DNA of 64,000 nt, taken from Psettodes erumei (taxonomy: Eukaryota > Chordata > Actinopteri > Pleuronectiformes > Psettodidae). Shown here piece after piece: positions 1 to 13,345 of the stretch. The position numbers and the translations under genes were made by a program. The stretch spans positions 124,001-188,000 of the forward strand of contig JAFBJZ010000870.1 in the NCBI GenBank assembly GCA_016785225.1, given 5' to 3'. The notes beneath the pieces were generated by a model, which worked only from the letters and a program-made list of their open reading frames with translations, did no database searches and was not told the DNA's origin. Position 1 is the stretch's first letter. The number at the start of each line of letters is the position of its first letter.

Positions 1-3000
1 AGGCTTATATCTGCTGTCAACTGCAGCCGGTTGAAATGAACGGAGCAGACTTCTGAAAAGTTTGACTCCAGCTGGAGGTAAATACGTTTTTTTTTTTTTA
101 AGTTTGTCTTTTTCCACTCCCAGGCTCTGATGAACCGTTACAGAAAAGTCTTCTATGCCTCAGGGCTTTCACTGCGAAAAGGAGCTACTGGAGGCGATGT
201 GTTGCATTAACACCACGTTAAAAGAGTCTTGCTCATTCTTTCTTGTGATCTCTTCTGCTCTTCACCAGAGATTTGTCCTCTTGCTGCTTATCACAGCATT
301 TGTTTGGTATTGTTTGGCCTTTTCAAGAAAAAAAAAAAAAGAGTGAGAACAAAAGCAATCAAGACGCCGCTTTGGCCCGGGCACTCTGGACTCGACTCCC
401 TCTATCAAAATATCCCCTCGCAAAATATGTTCTATATTACGGAGGAGTTTGGATTTGGACGGGACTAAAACGCAGACCGCAGGGACTCCACATCAGCCCG
501 TTTTTCGACCAGGACCTCACAGATCTACTGTATACACAGGATGCAGCTCCATCACCGCACAGCCATCATACCCTCTTTCTGTCTAGGGCCACCGACCTTG
601 CAAGAATCTACCTTTGTTCAAAGCTCTGTGTAGGCCCATGTCAACACATTTCCATCACCCAACAGCAGACAGCTGCTAAACCCTGGGAGGCTAAATGATG
701 TTTCAGGCCAACACCCTGGTGTGACCTCTGGTGCATTTATCATATGCTTGGTTGGCTCTGCCCCAGTTTCTAGGGGCGGGCAGCCCTAAGAAGCAGTAAC
801 TATCACACCAACTGCACAGGTCAGCAGCTCCCTTTCCCTATATACCACCTGCTGAGAGGACAGCTGCTCCTTGTACCTTTGCATACTTCACCTACAGGAA
901 AACGAGGAGGTCAAAAGGTCAGCACCCTTGTTTCCACTGTTACTTACAGTTGCGACAAGAGTGGCTCTTCGGTAGATTTGGTCTGACACTGACCTCGTTT
1001 CTGACCTTTTCCTATATTTACGAGAGCTGACAGATCCAAACTTGTTGCTTAACCATGTCGCTTGTTTCCTTGCATGTGCCTTTCAATCATACATAAATAT
1101 ACAGTGTGCATTTTAGCCAGATGTGTGAGCAGGCGTTAGGTAACTTGGATAAGAACAACTTAACAAAGACACTGGTATGGCAGCTGAATTCCTCATCCTC
1201 GGCGAATGGGAAAGCCTCGCAGTCAAACCAGCCACCCTGCCGCTTTTCATATTTAGCACCAATGAAGAGAAGTTTAATCATGCTGATTTATGGTTTTTGA
1301 AATATCTACATTTCCGTCACTGAGGCATGATGGGGCGTGCTGATGTGTCTCAGGCACGCGCAGTCGGCGGAGTCGGGAGATGCAGGGGGACGGAGGCTTG
1401 TCCTGCGCGTCATACCAGCCGGGCAAACAGATCTGTCACAGATGATGCATGCGACGAGGAAACAATAAAAACAGATGGAAGAACCAAACCACGAGCTACA
1501 ATAGGCCAATCAAAGCGCCACACACACATACAGTACACAAACAGAAGTATTATCGTGTGTTGTGGCAAAGAGACACAAGCAGTGTGCAGCATTTTCTTCT
1601 AATCAGCCTAGATCTCTACCCGCCCCCCTGTCCTCATTGCATCCTTGCTGCACTTACCGCTGTCCTCTCCTCTCCTTAATCATCCTTTTCCTCCGTTCTT
1701 TTACTACTTAAGAGGCTGACTCACTGGACCTGAATTGCTGTTTGTCTGTCATGACATCTGGAGTAGCTGGATGACTGAGTGTTATGTCTTCCTCTCACTC
1801 AGTCTGTGTCTCTCCCCTGATGGGACCCCACTAACATCTTCATCCCTGGTTTTTCAGTGTAGCATAATGACCTCCTAGCAGCAGCCCTAATGGAGCCATA
1901 ATGGTCATTTATGCCAGGGGAGGCTCTGAGGGCACGGCTGTGGAGGCAGCGAGTCGCACAAGAACACGGGAGAGTGGAGGGAAGCTCTCTAAAGTCCCTT
2001 CTTACACCGCTACTGAATCTCAGTCTTTGTATGAATACAGTGTTTTCTGTGGGTGTGTGTGTGTGTGTGTGTGTGCGCGCCTTCAACTGTGCATTCGTGT
2101 GCGCGTAATGAAAGGAACCGATACAAGACCGCTTAACAATAGGTGGTACAATATGAATGTATGAGGGGTGTATCCCTGCTTTTGATGTTCACTTCTCCAG
2201 CTTATTCACATGCATTATGCACGCATGCATACACCATTTTCTTTTTTTAATTACATTTTGCTCATATGGACAAGCTTCTTATTCAGGCATACATCATGCA
2301 CACAATAGACTATACTGCCATCCTTAAACCTTTTCATATTTCTTCTTCTATATTTGCTGCCGCCATTAGCAGAAACTCCACTCCACATAAAGTACAGTGC
2401 ATAAACTTGCACTTATTGCTAAAAACTATTTTCTTCCTGGGCATTTGCATTTTAATATGCACAGTAAACAAAAGAATCTCTCACTGTATACAGTCTTAGC
2501 CTGAGGTTATCTAAGACGAGCAAGACAACAGTTGGATGTACTGTAAAGCTGTGATCAAATGGGATACTTCTTCGAATGTGGCTTTCGGTGCCTTAATCAT
2601 GTTAGGTCCTCCAGACTAGACACCTCATGCTTTGAATGTGGCACATCTTGGGATGTTCCCCAGGGCGCTACAAGCTGAATAATACAATAGCACATTTATC
2701 AGCTAGCTAATGCTAATTAGACTGCTGCATAAAAACGAGAATAATGTACAGTAATGTTCCTTATGCCTTGTCAGCGCCTGCTTTCTCAGTTCCTAGTCAG
2801 ACCCACAGCTGCATTTTGGGCTTAAGTAAGAAAAATGCCACATCCTATCTAATCCATTAGGTATCTATATAAAAAATGTCATTATCCTGTTGGTTTGTTC
2901 TCCTTGTGCAGTGATGTATTTTGCAATGAAAAAAAGAAACACATGGTAAAAATATATGGAGGAGTCAGATGAATGTAGCTTCTCTCCAGGTGGCAAAAAA

Positions 3001-3916
3001 GTGCGGAGAATTAAAGTAATTTACCAGATGCACTAAGGCAAATGTGAGGCAGCTAAAAACAGGGCAGATAGATTCCTCACTCCTACTGCCACAACACATG
3101 AATCTCAATTTGAACCAAAATTAAGAATTTTCTTCTTTTGAAGCTATCTGAAAAATGGGTGCCGTCCAGCTGCTTTTACCTGCAGTATCCGGGGAACGTT
3201 GCGCTCTTTAATGTCTGACAGACTCAAAGCGAGGCCCTTTTGTACCTCATTTAATTCAAAGATAATTTCACTTTTGGTTTGCTCTTTGTAGACTGATAAA
3301 TGTTAGCTCTGAAGTCTGATAAATTAAGACATGTTCTGTAATACTGATGTGTGCCCTCTTTTCCTACTTTGATTCTTGCCCCATCTGCCTTATATAGAAC
3401 ATTATTAGTTATTTCGTTCACTGACAGTGTGATACAGTCAGAGGGCATGCCCAAATATTTGACTGAAGAGTTGCAACTTTGTCCGTTAAAATCAATTAAA
3501 TGTCATGTAAAGAACAATCCTTATTATGGTGTAGTGTACTTTCTACAGCTGTTGACAATTGGATTCAATACCTGCAAACAAACTCAAGCTGCATGACAGA
3601 CATGTCAACTACCTGCCTTAGCTCAGCCTAAGTGATACTGATATACTGGCATTCACAGATACCACCCTGACATCCCTCTAAAGCTATCTGACAGTGTTAT
3701 GCAGGAGGCCTGCCACCTATAACAGCATATTTATTATTACATCCAGCTGATGACTGTAACAGTGCAGAAGGTGTTGAAACTCAACCTGCAAGCGAACAGT
3801 ACATAAACATATTTTCTCACTTAACTCTGGAATCTGGCCTCGAAGATTCATGCACCCCAATACAGTGGAGGTGAATGTCAATACTCCCTGTTGCAGGGTA
3901 ACGGGTACACTAGGTA

Positions 3917-4100
3917 TGTTTACATGCAGCATTATAATTCTGATTACAATCGGGTTAAAAGCCCAAACAGAATAAATGTGCTCCATATAAACACATAAAT
4001 CTGAATAAACAGGCCCAAACTGACTAAAATGTCAGGGGTGGAGAGTAGTTTAAAGCTTTTCATAACGCCACCAAGAGAAAAAAAAAGAGCCATGTAAACA
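3917..4100. mobile_element. possible short DNA transposon (MITE) with GTTTACATG-type ends
   Basis: A perfect 10-bp inverted repeat, TGTTTACATG at 3917-3926 and CATGTAAACA at 4091-4100, bounds 184 bp of AT-rich non-coding sequence. Short elements with GTTTACATG ends and such an interior are common in fish genomes. The inverted repeat does not extend further and I see no clear target-site duplication, so this is a decayed copy or a chance palindrome pair. Confidence 0.4.
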
Positions 4101-7100
4101 GTTTAACGTGATTATGTTCTGGCTTCGTTCTTTCTGCACATGCCCTCTGTCCTGACACATACGAGAGGGGAAGTGTCTTCCTCGCCACCCCCCCCAAAAA
4201 TCTGATCCTTTCTCAACCAGTTACGAGCAAATGTGCGGCCTCGCCTTAATAATAAATAACAACATTAAAAATAATAGCAATAAATACGACATGACGTAAG
4301 CTGCAAAACGTTTTTGACTGTGTCACGCTCGCAAGGTTGTTATTCATCATTTTGACTGGCTGTCATTCTCAAGGGTGCAGGTGTTACCTAAAATGAGCCA
4401 GCCTGAGGGCAAATGCCGTGTGAGAGCAGAGGATGAGGAGAGGAGAGTGGCTCGCTGTGGAAAGTGCAAGTCTTTTGTTTAGACCGTGAGGGAGGAACTG
4501 AAACCAACTGAGCTCAGTGGACGCCTGTTAGCATGAGAAGAGGAGTGGAGCGGACCTGAAGGGCCCGGTCCCACCACGCAGTGGAGTACACTGCCGGCAA
4601 TGCAGATGTGTTGGCGGGACGCTGGCCCGAGCTGGCCCGGGTCTCAGGTAAAGCCTGTGTCCTTGCTGGTGGTGACAAACAAGGCATTTAGTATACATTG
4701 TGGCCCAGCAACACATTACCAGTACCTGTGCCGTGATAACTGCATCTTGGACTTGGACATGCCAGCGTAGCATGGGTTCAGCATGTTGTTAACCACGGTG
4801 TTTTCAGTATGTTCTCCCCAGTCATGCAAATATTTCAGTGAGGCTGATTAACACATGCGTTCAGAAATAGGGATTGTCAGAGCCCCAGGCATCACATGTT
4901 TTGTTTATTTTTTTGTTTTATTTTCCTGGAAGGATGTGCAAAAGATATTTGGTAAAAGCAAAACAGATGCTGGATTCAAAGTCAGGTTAGGTTCGCTACT
5001 GAAAATGAATATGGAGATTCAGCTCCAACTCGAGACTGAAAATGACAGACGTATTAGCATTATTTTCTCTTGAAGTCACGTGACGGCAGCAGTATAGTAA
5101 CACAAGTGTTGTGGGGGTGGGGGGGGTGTTATTTCAAGGTAACGGCAGGAGCAACCTCAGCAACTGGCAGGGGCTCTAAATCTTCAACGGCGGGAATGTA
5201 AACAGCACATTTCTGCAGGAAACTACCACATAACTACAAGCACATGCCACATATCACGCGGTGCATTTGCATGCATACATCACAGTCCCATCGGCTTTTA
5301 CTGGACACTGACAGTGCTGCCGCTCGCCAGTGAAGTCCTGTGTACTCAGTCTGAGAAAACGCTGTGATACTTCTTTTGTCACACGGGAATCAGACAGGGA
5401 GGACAAACATAAGTCGCTGTGTATCGATGCGTTACAAGTCTCTCGGAAGAGCCTAACCAACCAAATCAAAGAAATCAATGTAAAGCCAAGGAAAACATGT
5501 TGGAAATGTTGCCATTATCACAGAGCAAAGCTCTGCTGGATAGGAGTCAAAACGGATGTTGCTAATCATCTGTAATTCTGAGGTTATGGTAAAAACAGCC
5601 GTCTTCCCGATTGTCACTACACAAGCAGTATACGACATCATCTTTGAAATTCATTTCCAACTTCAGCTGAAGCTTAGTGCCGAAACAATGCTGGCACGAG
5701 GTAAACAGGGCGTGATTACAGCAAATTCAAAAACTGCAGAAATCATAGTTGTCTTTATCAAACAATCCTCTTTCTCTCCAGTATGAACACGTTCTGAAAA
5801 GGCTAAACAAGGGAAAGAAGATAAAATTTAATTAACACGACTATTTAAAATATGTGTAAAGATGAATTCTGTGCCTGTGCAAAAAAAAAAAACAAATTTC
5901 TGATTTACATAGATAATGTTCTTGGAGGCTGGATGCATTTTCTGCTTCTGAGCACCTTTGCAAAGCCTCTTTGGAAAAAAAAAAACCCTAAAAACATATT
6001 TAATGTTGCAAAATCTGCACTGTTTACACCTGCAGTCCCTCTTTCTATTATGAAGCCAGCAATTGTATTACTGCTCCCTGCAGTCAGCAGATGTCTCACG
6101 CAGATATCATGCGTTAGCCAGAACTACACAAGCAATACAAGAGACAGACTTGATATACGTGGATGTACGTCACGTGTCGACGGCGAGTGGTTCTGCAAGG
6201 CTCAGCAATTTTCTGAGTCGTTCTCCTCACTGCCATGATGATTTTACACTAGTTTTAACGCGAAGAGATACAACTGAATGAGTTCGTGAGTTCACTCCAC
6301 GCTCTGATACATGCTCACTCGCACGGGCGTGTTTGGACAAATAGAGGATGATCTGATTTACATGAGTAATACGTGAAGGGTCTCTCAGTGCATTAAAAAG
6401 TAATGATGCCCAAGCTACGATGGAATAATTTTGCAAGCAACTCGCAGCATACAAATACTGACACACAGAAAAATACTGTATGCGATCGATATCAAACGCA
6501 CTTTGTGATCAATGTTGAAATTAATTGGCAGTGCCACAGCGACCAGAGTGCTAAGCTGTCAGTATTTGTTTAACAGCTGTTGAGTTGGTGTCGGCTTTGA
6601 GTCTAAGTGGCTGCACTGAGAGCTTCGTTTTTTTCAGGTCTTGTATATTTCTCATCTCTTTTAGATTCTGTTTACTACTCAAACTCCGTTTCAGCTGCGG
6701 GGATGCCAGCTTTGGTTTCTCTTTTTCAGTGTCTTATTGAGTTTTTGTACCTAATTCAGTGTTTCATCACTGATCAATGCTTCATCACTGTTTTATCTTG
6801 ACAACTGAGCGATTGCCTAACCACTTTTTTTCTGTTACCGGTGGACCCCTGAGGTTTGCAGGGAATAAAAAAGTCCTGAAATGCTGCCCACAATTTACAC
6901 CTCCTGGATCCAGCCTGACTCGTCCCAGCTCTATTTATTTACAGGAGTGTTTCAGTGAGGTTGTGTACAGTGAGGGAAAAAAGGGCTTTGATCTTAAATT
7001 GAGGATGCTTTCCACATCTTAGTAAGGAGGGACACCAGTCAATATTTGGCCTGAGGTTATTTAATTTGGACAGGGAGTTTGATTCATACATTAAAAATTC

Positions 7101-8285
7101 CAATTACTCTGTCAAGAGTTCAGCGAGCCCAGAGGAGGCTGTTTTAATCATACAGCTTTATCAAACCCTTTAAATTGAGTTTAACATGAACGGGTTCATA
7201 CATTCAGCCTCGGGGAAGGTGATAGCCCTTAATTTGTTGTAAATAGTAAACATTTTAAAAATCCATGTTTAACCAGAGTTACTTAAACAGAGAAAACGCT
7301 GATCGCTCCTTTCCCTTTAATCTCGTCTCTCTGTTTTTTTTTCCAGCCCAGTGCATAAATGTTTTAGGATGCTTTTACAGAACATGAAGCATTGATGGAA
7401 ACTCATTGTGGGTAGTGCTTAATGTCACCTGAGCTGTGTGCAGCGCAGAGAAACAATTCTTTGCATTGCTGGACTACTGATTTACAGTTATGTCAATCAG
7501 TTATCAAAATAAACGGTCATTATGCGGTTAAAAAAGAATAGAAAAAAAAACGTAATTTCACTTTTTTATGTGTTTCACATTCATCCACATTGATGAGGAG
7601 GTGCTACTTCCATTTCTTCTGTCGAATAACGGTGTGGTCAGGTATAAACCTGGCAACCTGTGATCTGCAGGTGGTCACAGCTGGACCTCCCGTCTTACCA
7701 TTGCTGAATCTATTTCACAAAGATATTACAGCGATCCGAGGTGCTTTCAGATATTTCCCATTCCGTCTTATCAGTGGAAGGAATGATGTCTGGCATGGCA
7801 AACAAAGTATGTATAAAGTCCCTAAATAAAGCATGAAATTGACGGGATGCCTAAGTGAGGCCCCGTGGAGCCACATGCCCGCCTGCAGCAGACAGGTACA
7901 GCTGCCCACCTCCAGGCTGCACGTCTCCCATTTGGACTCCCATTAAAGTGCCCGGCGCTCTGAGTCAACACTTTTAATGCAGAAAATGACTTCATTCATT
8001 TTCCATTATAAGAAGCACATTTTAAAATCTGCCTACACAGAGCGGTGCTTATTTTTCCGCTCCTCCACAGATGAATTTGCATACATTGGGAAGACGAAGA
8101 ACCTTCCCCATTTTAGACATTTGGTCATGGCGGCGTTCAAGTGCGGGATAAAAAGGAGTAAGCAATTTACTTCCCCACACGTCAGCTTTCGAAAGCTAGT
8201 TTCGAAAACCACACACATAACACACTTATAACCCTGAAGATTATTTGATGACTGACGTGTATGTTGATGAGCGTCTGTGTACGTG

Positions 8286-8291
8286 CATGCA
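8286..8291 (-). promoter_or_regulatory. TGCATG splicing-enhancer-like motif downstream of the 75-nt exon
   Basis: On the sense strand a TGCATG hexamer lies about 116 nt after the 5' splice site at 8406. RBFOX proteins bind UGCAUG and usually promote inclusion when it lies in the downstream intron. The exon keeps the frame if skipped. One hexamer in a few hundred bases can occur by chance. Confidence 0.3.
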
Positions 8292-8406
8292 AATATGTGC
8301 GTGCGTGCGTGCGAGCGTTTGGGCGTGTGTGTCTGATTGTGCTGCTTGGGAGTGCACAACAGAAACCATCTGCAACGCGGATATTTTAAGATAGCCTTTA
8401 ACTCAC

Positions 8407-8481
8407 CAGGGAACTGGTAGCTGTAGCTTGGTGCGAATCCAGTGTATCCACGGCCGTACGTCGCCACAATATTAGGGTAAC
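8407..8481 (-). CDS. msi2: msi2 internal coding exon, start of C-terminal region (75 nt)
   Basis: On the minus strand this encodes (S)YPNIVATYGRGYTGF followed by APSYSYQFP plus one base. It matches the conserved Musashi-2 segment that follows GMGML. It is phase 1 at both ends (2 + 24x3 + 1 = 75 nt), so it can be skipped without a frameshift. The acceptor is ctctatcgaag and the donor CCTG|GTGAGT at 8406-8405. The codon across the upstream junction is A|GT, giving Ser where human MSI2 has Gly. The following exon, which should continue FP..AYGPVAAAAVAAARG, was not found in 1-8406, so the gene continues off the left edge. The Y/G/A-rich C-terminal half of Musashi proteins is disordered and mediates protein interactions. 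Confidence 0.97.
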
Positions 8482-11400
8482 CTTCGATAGAGAGGGAAGA
8501 GGTTAAAACGAGATGAGAGGAGGACGAGAAACGATGTATACATATTACATACAGGCGTGATGTAGCACAAGCACACACTCTGGGGCAAACACTGGGCTAC
8601 AGCTACTCATATATCCACTTTGAGAGGGAAACAAACCTTGAAAGGCTGGCTTTAACACTCCTATGGGGATATGGACGGCTAAAGTGTTTTGTCAAGCACG
8701 TTCTAATGTTACTTGATACCCTCACAAAATAAAACTACAATAATCCAAATTAAATACGAATACAAGCCTGAAACAGTAACTATCACTTTGTGGAATAATA
8801 CTTTGCATATACAAAGTCTTGGGTGTATTATTTGTAATCTTAGCTCCCCGTGTTTGAAAAACTGCAATAAGCAAGTGATTTATTTTTTATGCTTCGAGCC
8901 TAATAAAGGGGTGGCACGTATTTACTCTGGCTGATAATGTTGATGGTAGCTTGTCTGCTGAGAAAATCATTTGCTGTGTGTGCAGTTTGACAACAGACGA
9001 CAAACAATTACACTCAATTACATTGACCTCTAATCTTGATCATGCCGCTCTGGCTGCTTGTCCTGCAGGACCTTGTTTTAGGGGCGCTGCTGCATTGTGA
9101 GATATCAGCAAATAATTTAGCGAGTAAAATGTTTTTTTATAACCTGAAGGCCCGCAACCGTAAAAAAGGGACCGAGACGGCAAACTAATTTTCTTTAAAG
9201 GAGAGGCAGACCTGCTGATTTAAACTGTGAGCATTTCAGAGATGCTAATATTGCACATAATATTGCTTTAAACGAAGCAATTTACCCCCAATGGATCTAT
9301 AAGCTGTGTCATTAATTTTAAACACATTTAAGGTGCGCCAACAGGCGCCAAACTGACTTTGGACTTTTCCCAGTAAAATCTTCTCTGTGGTTTAGTATCA
9401 AGACCTGGTAAATACCTGGAAACCAAAGCATCACGCTCCAGAACAAACAGCACCGCTCTTGGTTCTTTACTGTCTAATTCATTTCCATTTTTTATTCAGC
9501 CATAAGCTCTCTGGCATTTTTATAGCTCAGTGTAATAACACTTTACAGCGGGTGCCTTGAAATGACGTGAGTGTCTCTTTATGTTCTGTGTATCTTTAGC
9601 ATAGCAGAGAGGTTCCTGTGTCAATATGGCTTCACGCAGCTTGTTAAAGAAAGATACCACAGGCGATGAAGTGATCGCTGCTCCACATCTGCACCTCCAG
9701 CATTGAGTTCACTCGTGGGTTTTTTAATGGTTGAAACAAGGTTTGACCAGTAATTAACTCGTTAGCAATAGTAGTTATCTCATGAGTTACCCGGGCAACC
9801 AATGGTCTGTGGGAATATGAGCATGTGCTAAATGTGTTTAAATAATCAGACTGCATAAACAGAAACTATCTCAGTTTATGTGAGGACAGCAGTTTTAAGC
9901 GCTTTGCTTTTACCTAGCTCAGTTATAGCGTTTTAACACAATTAAGGTGAGATATATCTCCAGATTGTAGAACTGAGGATTGCACATGTAATCACAAGTC
10001 ATCATCCATAAGTCGAATTATGAGTTCACAGACTTGTTTAGAAGCTGTACAGTCCCTGGGCGGATGGAGCGTCGTGATGAGGCCCAAACAGGACCCAGTG
10101 TCATTATAAAAATTTAAGAGTAGCAGATGTATTGTTCATCTGCTGTCATGATTCTTATTACAACCACAGACCCACAAGTTAATTAGCTGGACAGTTTTCA
10201 GACAGAAGCAGCTGTGGGCAACATATTGAGAAGCCGGGTGCGAGGGAGCAGGCAGATAGGAAGTGGAAACGCGGGCAAACACGGGAAACCGGAGCAGAGC
10301 CGGTGGGTGAGCGAGCGAGCCTGAGTGTAAGTCAGTGAGAATTTGAGCACCATCAGAAGGTAATATAAACATAATTAACCCTCTAATTATGGTATATGTC
10401 CCAGTCTTTATCTGTTTTTCCTCCAGCTATTATCACCTTCAACCATAAGTCTGGACTAAATTACCTCATAAGAGGAAGTCCTTTAGGACAGGAATGAGTC
10501 ACAGGAGCCAACCTTGATAATTCTTCCTGTATTGTGTGTAAGCTACACCTCAGAAACTGACCTCTGAAACCTCTTTCATGCCTCGGTGTCCTCAGTTCCC
10601 GTCAGCTATGTACTAGCCTGATAAATCACCCTGTGACTGTCTACATTGTAAAGTTTGGGCTGCAAATTCCTATAGACACTGCAGACTAATAGAGCTTACA
10701 GTAAATACAGTTAGATGAGGTATTTATAAATACCTGCACAACCTGTAACTGTACAATTCATAAATAATGCATCACCTCACAGTTAGTATGGCAGCTCGAT
10801 ATTTCCACATTTCAACCAGAGATGGTATATATGCACATTTATGCTTGTCTATACAGAATGAAGGTGTGTTTTTTTTTTCGCATGCGCGCATATTCGTGTG
10901 GGTAAGAGTTTGTGCGTTGTGAGTGTATGTTGGCTATACGCACGTGCGTGCGCGTGTTTGAATGTGGGTATGTGTGTAGATGCTCTGTTCTGTATGCCTC
11001 AGAGCCCGTGCCAGCTGGAATCAGAAAGGTTGACCTTGGTCATAAATATCTAATCAGTGTTTGCTGTCCATGAAAAAGTTCAATTTATTCCTGACCCAAT
11101 GGGAAAATGCCTCCCCCAGACCCCTCTCTGCTCTCTCGCAGACAAAAAGAAAATGCTCAGATAGGCAGCGAGGGGGCTGGTGCAGATGAAGCAGGACAGG
11201 AGTCTGCACCAGAAAAAAAAATAAAAACCCTCATTAGGTGCTGATGAGAAGTCATCGCCAGGAAGCTACAGATGGATAGCTTTCACAAAACCCCTTACTG
11301 TTTTGCTTGGTCTGAAAAGAACCGTGATATGATACAACGCAAAGCTATCATGGACCGCAATATATTGGATATTACATGTTTGATACTGTCTTACTGTCGA

Positions 11401-11760
11401 ACAGAATAAATGCCAAGCTGAAATTGTTGGCTTAGGTACAGTAACTCCTTATATTCCCTTATTTCAACATTTTCTGAAATAGCAAAACCATTTCCTGCTC
11501 TGATGTACTGCATTAGAATGGGGTCCGTTGTTTTTTTTTTTTTCCCCACGAATGAAGAATTTGCAGCCTGATGTGTACAGCAAGTGTGCGAGGAGAGAGC
11601 TATAGAGAGGAATATGAAAGTGTCGGGAAAGTGGATTAAGATACATGCCGCGCCGCTATCTCATGAAATTCTTGGTGTGCGCGCAATCTGCAAATATTTT
11701 CTAACAACAGAGTGGGAGGAGAGAAAGAAGGGGAGAGCGTGCCATCTTCTCTACCATTTC

Positions 11761-12120
11761 ACTAAATGAAGCCTGCCATTGTGCCTGGCCTGGTGGCGGC
11801 CTCTTAGTGCTCTTATTTGCCTTATTAATATGCATGCTAATGTATCTATTTTATGGCTCAACAGTTCTGATTCACTTTAAAATCAATTATCCATCTGGTA
11901 CACCCATACCTCGCCCCGGCTCAAATGTGTATTAATTTCAGCAAACATACATCGGGCGCAACACAATAAAGATAAATGCCTCGATTAGAGGCAGTAAACA
12001 AAGGAGCTAGGGATGGCTTTAATGAGATTTGGCACAAAAGGAGCTTACACTTTCTTAAATAATGAGCCTAGGGTCCCTTTTTCCAAATGCAAATTATATA
12101 AAGGAATGTTTCGCCGTCCT
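11761..12120. promoter_or_regulatory. candidate conserved non-coding element
   Basis: This is complex (non-repetitive) AT-rich sequence with several homeodomain-type TAAT/ATTA cores around 11825-11890 and an exact POU octamer ATGCAAAT at 12087-12094. Developmental regulators such as Musashi-2 often carry enhancers in their introns. I inferred this from composition and motif density only; conservation has not been tested. Confidence 0.3.
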
Positions 12121-12716
12121 TGTTCCAATTTCATTTAGATAAGAGTGTCTCCAAACAAGTTGGCTGTTAATATTCTCACATGAGCACATCACTGCCTTCC
12201 TGCCTGCCATCTCCCAATGGAGGGAAGAGTGCTCTCCTCTTCGCAGACACATTAGACTGTAATAAGTTCTGAAAAGTTCACTGTGCTTGTTAAATACTTC
12301 TAACAGATGAGATGGAACCGGGAACAACTTAGATAGAGCTGACAGAAGCACCCCGGCCAGTCTGATCAACACTTTTTGCCACAAACAACAGTGTAATCAG
12401 CCTCAGGGAAAGGTCAGGCCTGCAATAACCCTGAGGGTTTATGCAACTGTAGACGGACAGATGGATGGATGCATACATGTGCAGACAGACAGGGAAATAA
12501 TTATTGCCTGTTAGCTCTCCTCGTTAAAAGAAAATAATTCCGCAGCTCAGTAATTGGTTAAATCCGCCGCTTCTCGTCCCGTTTTTTTTAAGAAAGGAAA
12601 AGAAAATGCAAAACAAGCAACGTGACTTGCCATCCACTTTCTAAGACGCTTTAAACATTACATTACTGGGTGCAGATAAAAATGCATGACTGTGGCTCTG
12701 CCTGCACCTGCTACAA

Positions 12717-12745
12717 GGGGTGGGGGTGGGGGTGGGTGGGGTGGG
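12717..12745 (+). repeat. G-run cluster (quadruplex-like) in an msi2 intron
   Basis: Six G-runs of 3-5 bases are separated by single T residues on the plus strand, which is the transcription template strand for msi2. The layout satisfies the usual G-quadruplex rule of four runs of at least three Gs with short loops. Confidence 0.65.
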
Positions 12746-13108
12746 CTGCTGCTCGCCCTGCAAAACGAGTCTCTTACAATCAGCTGCGTGTCTCTTTTGC
12801 TTTTGAAGGAAAAAATAAATCTTTTATGTGGGGGCAAATCCATTTGGTTGGATGGCTCATACAAATTATATGCATAGGAAAAGGACGTAGATATTGTAGA
12901 TGGATGGATGGATGGATAGAGAGAGAGAGCGAGAGAGCGAGATAGATAGATAGATGACAGACAGACCGACGAGGGCAGGTAGGGGGAGTGTGCACTAGTG
13001 TTAAATAAAAAGGGCCACAGGCATGGGCTGGATGGTAATGAAGAGGGGTGGGCCAGCAGCTGAGGTCCCTGTAGATGAGATCTCTCCCTGACATGTGTGT
13101 CCCCTTCA

Positions 13109-13345
13109 TTACCCATTAAGGGGGGCACAGTGATGAATCCTTAATATGACATTACACCAATTTTCCTCTTCATTTAGCCTGCTAATGTGCTGGTCTGCTC
13201 CTATATGCCCAGGGGCTGCCTGCACCAGACTCCACCAGAAATAGACCACAGTGGCCACTGGTGGCACACCTTGAAGCGGCCTAATTAGGGGCAGCGCCCA
13301 CCTAATGGGGTTATCCAGACGAGCGTTTGCATAAGTCCATTTTTT
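13109..13345. promoter_or_regulatory. candidate conserved non-coding element near the 115-nt exon
   Basis: This complex-sequence block ends about 320 bp beyond the 115-nt exon's donor on the sense strand. It contains CATTTAGC, GCTAATGTG, CCTAATTAGG (homeodomain-like palindrome) and a TTTGCATAA motif. I see no coding potential that fits msi2. The call rests on motif content alone. Confidence 0.27.

Larger units (their letters stand above)
1..8406 (-). other. msi2: msi2 intron downstream of the 75-nt exon (partial)
   Basis: This is intron from the donor at 8406-8405 to the left edge. It contains a (GT)11 repeat at 2053-2074, a possible MITE at 3917-4100, G-rich runs at 5109-5129, short A/T runs and several AT-rich blocks. 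Examples of the latter are 2690-2740, with clustered TAAT cores, and 7040-7260. The open frames here (for example on the plus strand at 273-698 and the minus strand at 8033-8578) are not genes. The latter reads through the real exon into intron. I see no RNA gene and no further msi2 exon. Confidence 0.85.

Noticed and set aside
1..8406. Search for the next msi2 exon (Ala-rich AYGPVAAAAVAAARG segment)
   Set aside because: No minus-strand frame matches it, so the exon must lie outside the window.
8033..8578. 181-codon minus-strand open frame
   Set aside because: Only residues from 8481-8407 are real (msi2 exon). The rest is intron read-through past consensus splice sites.
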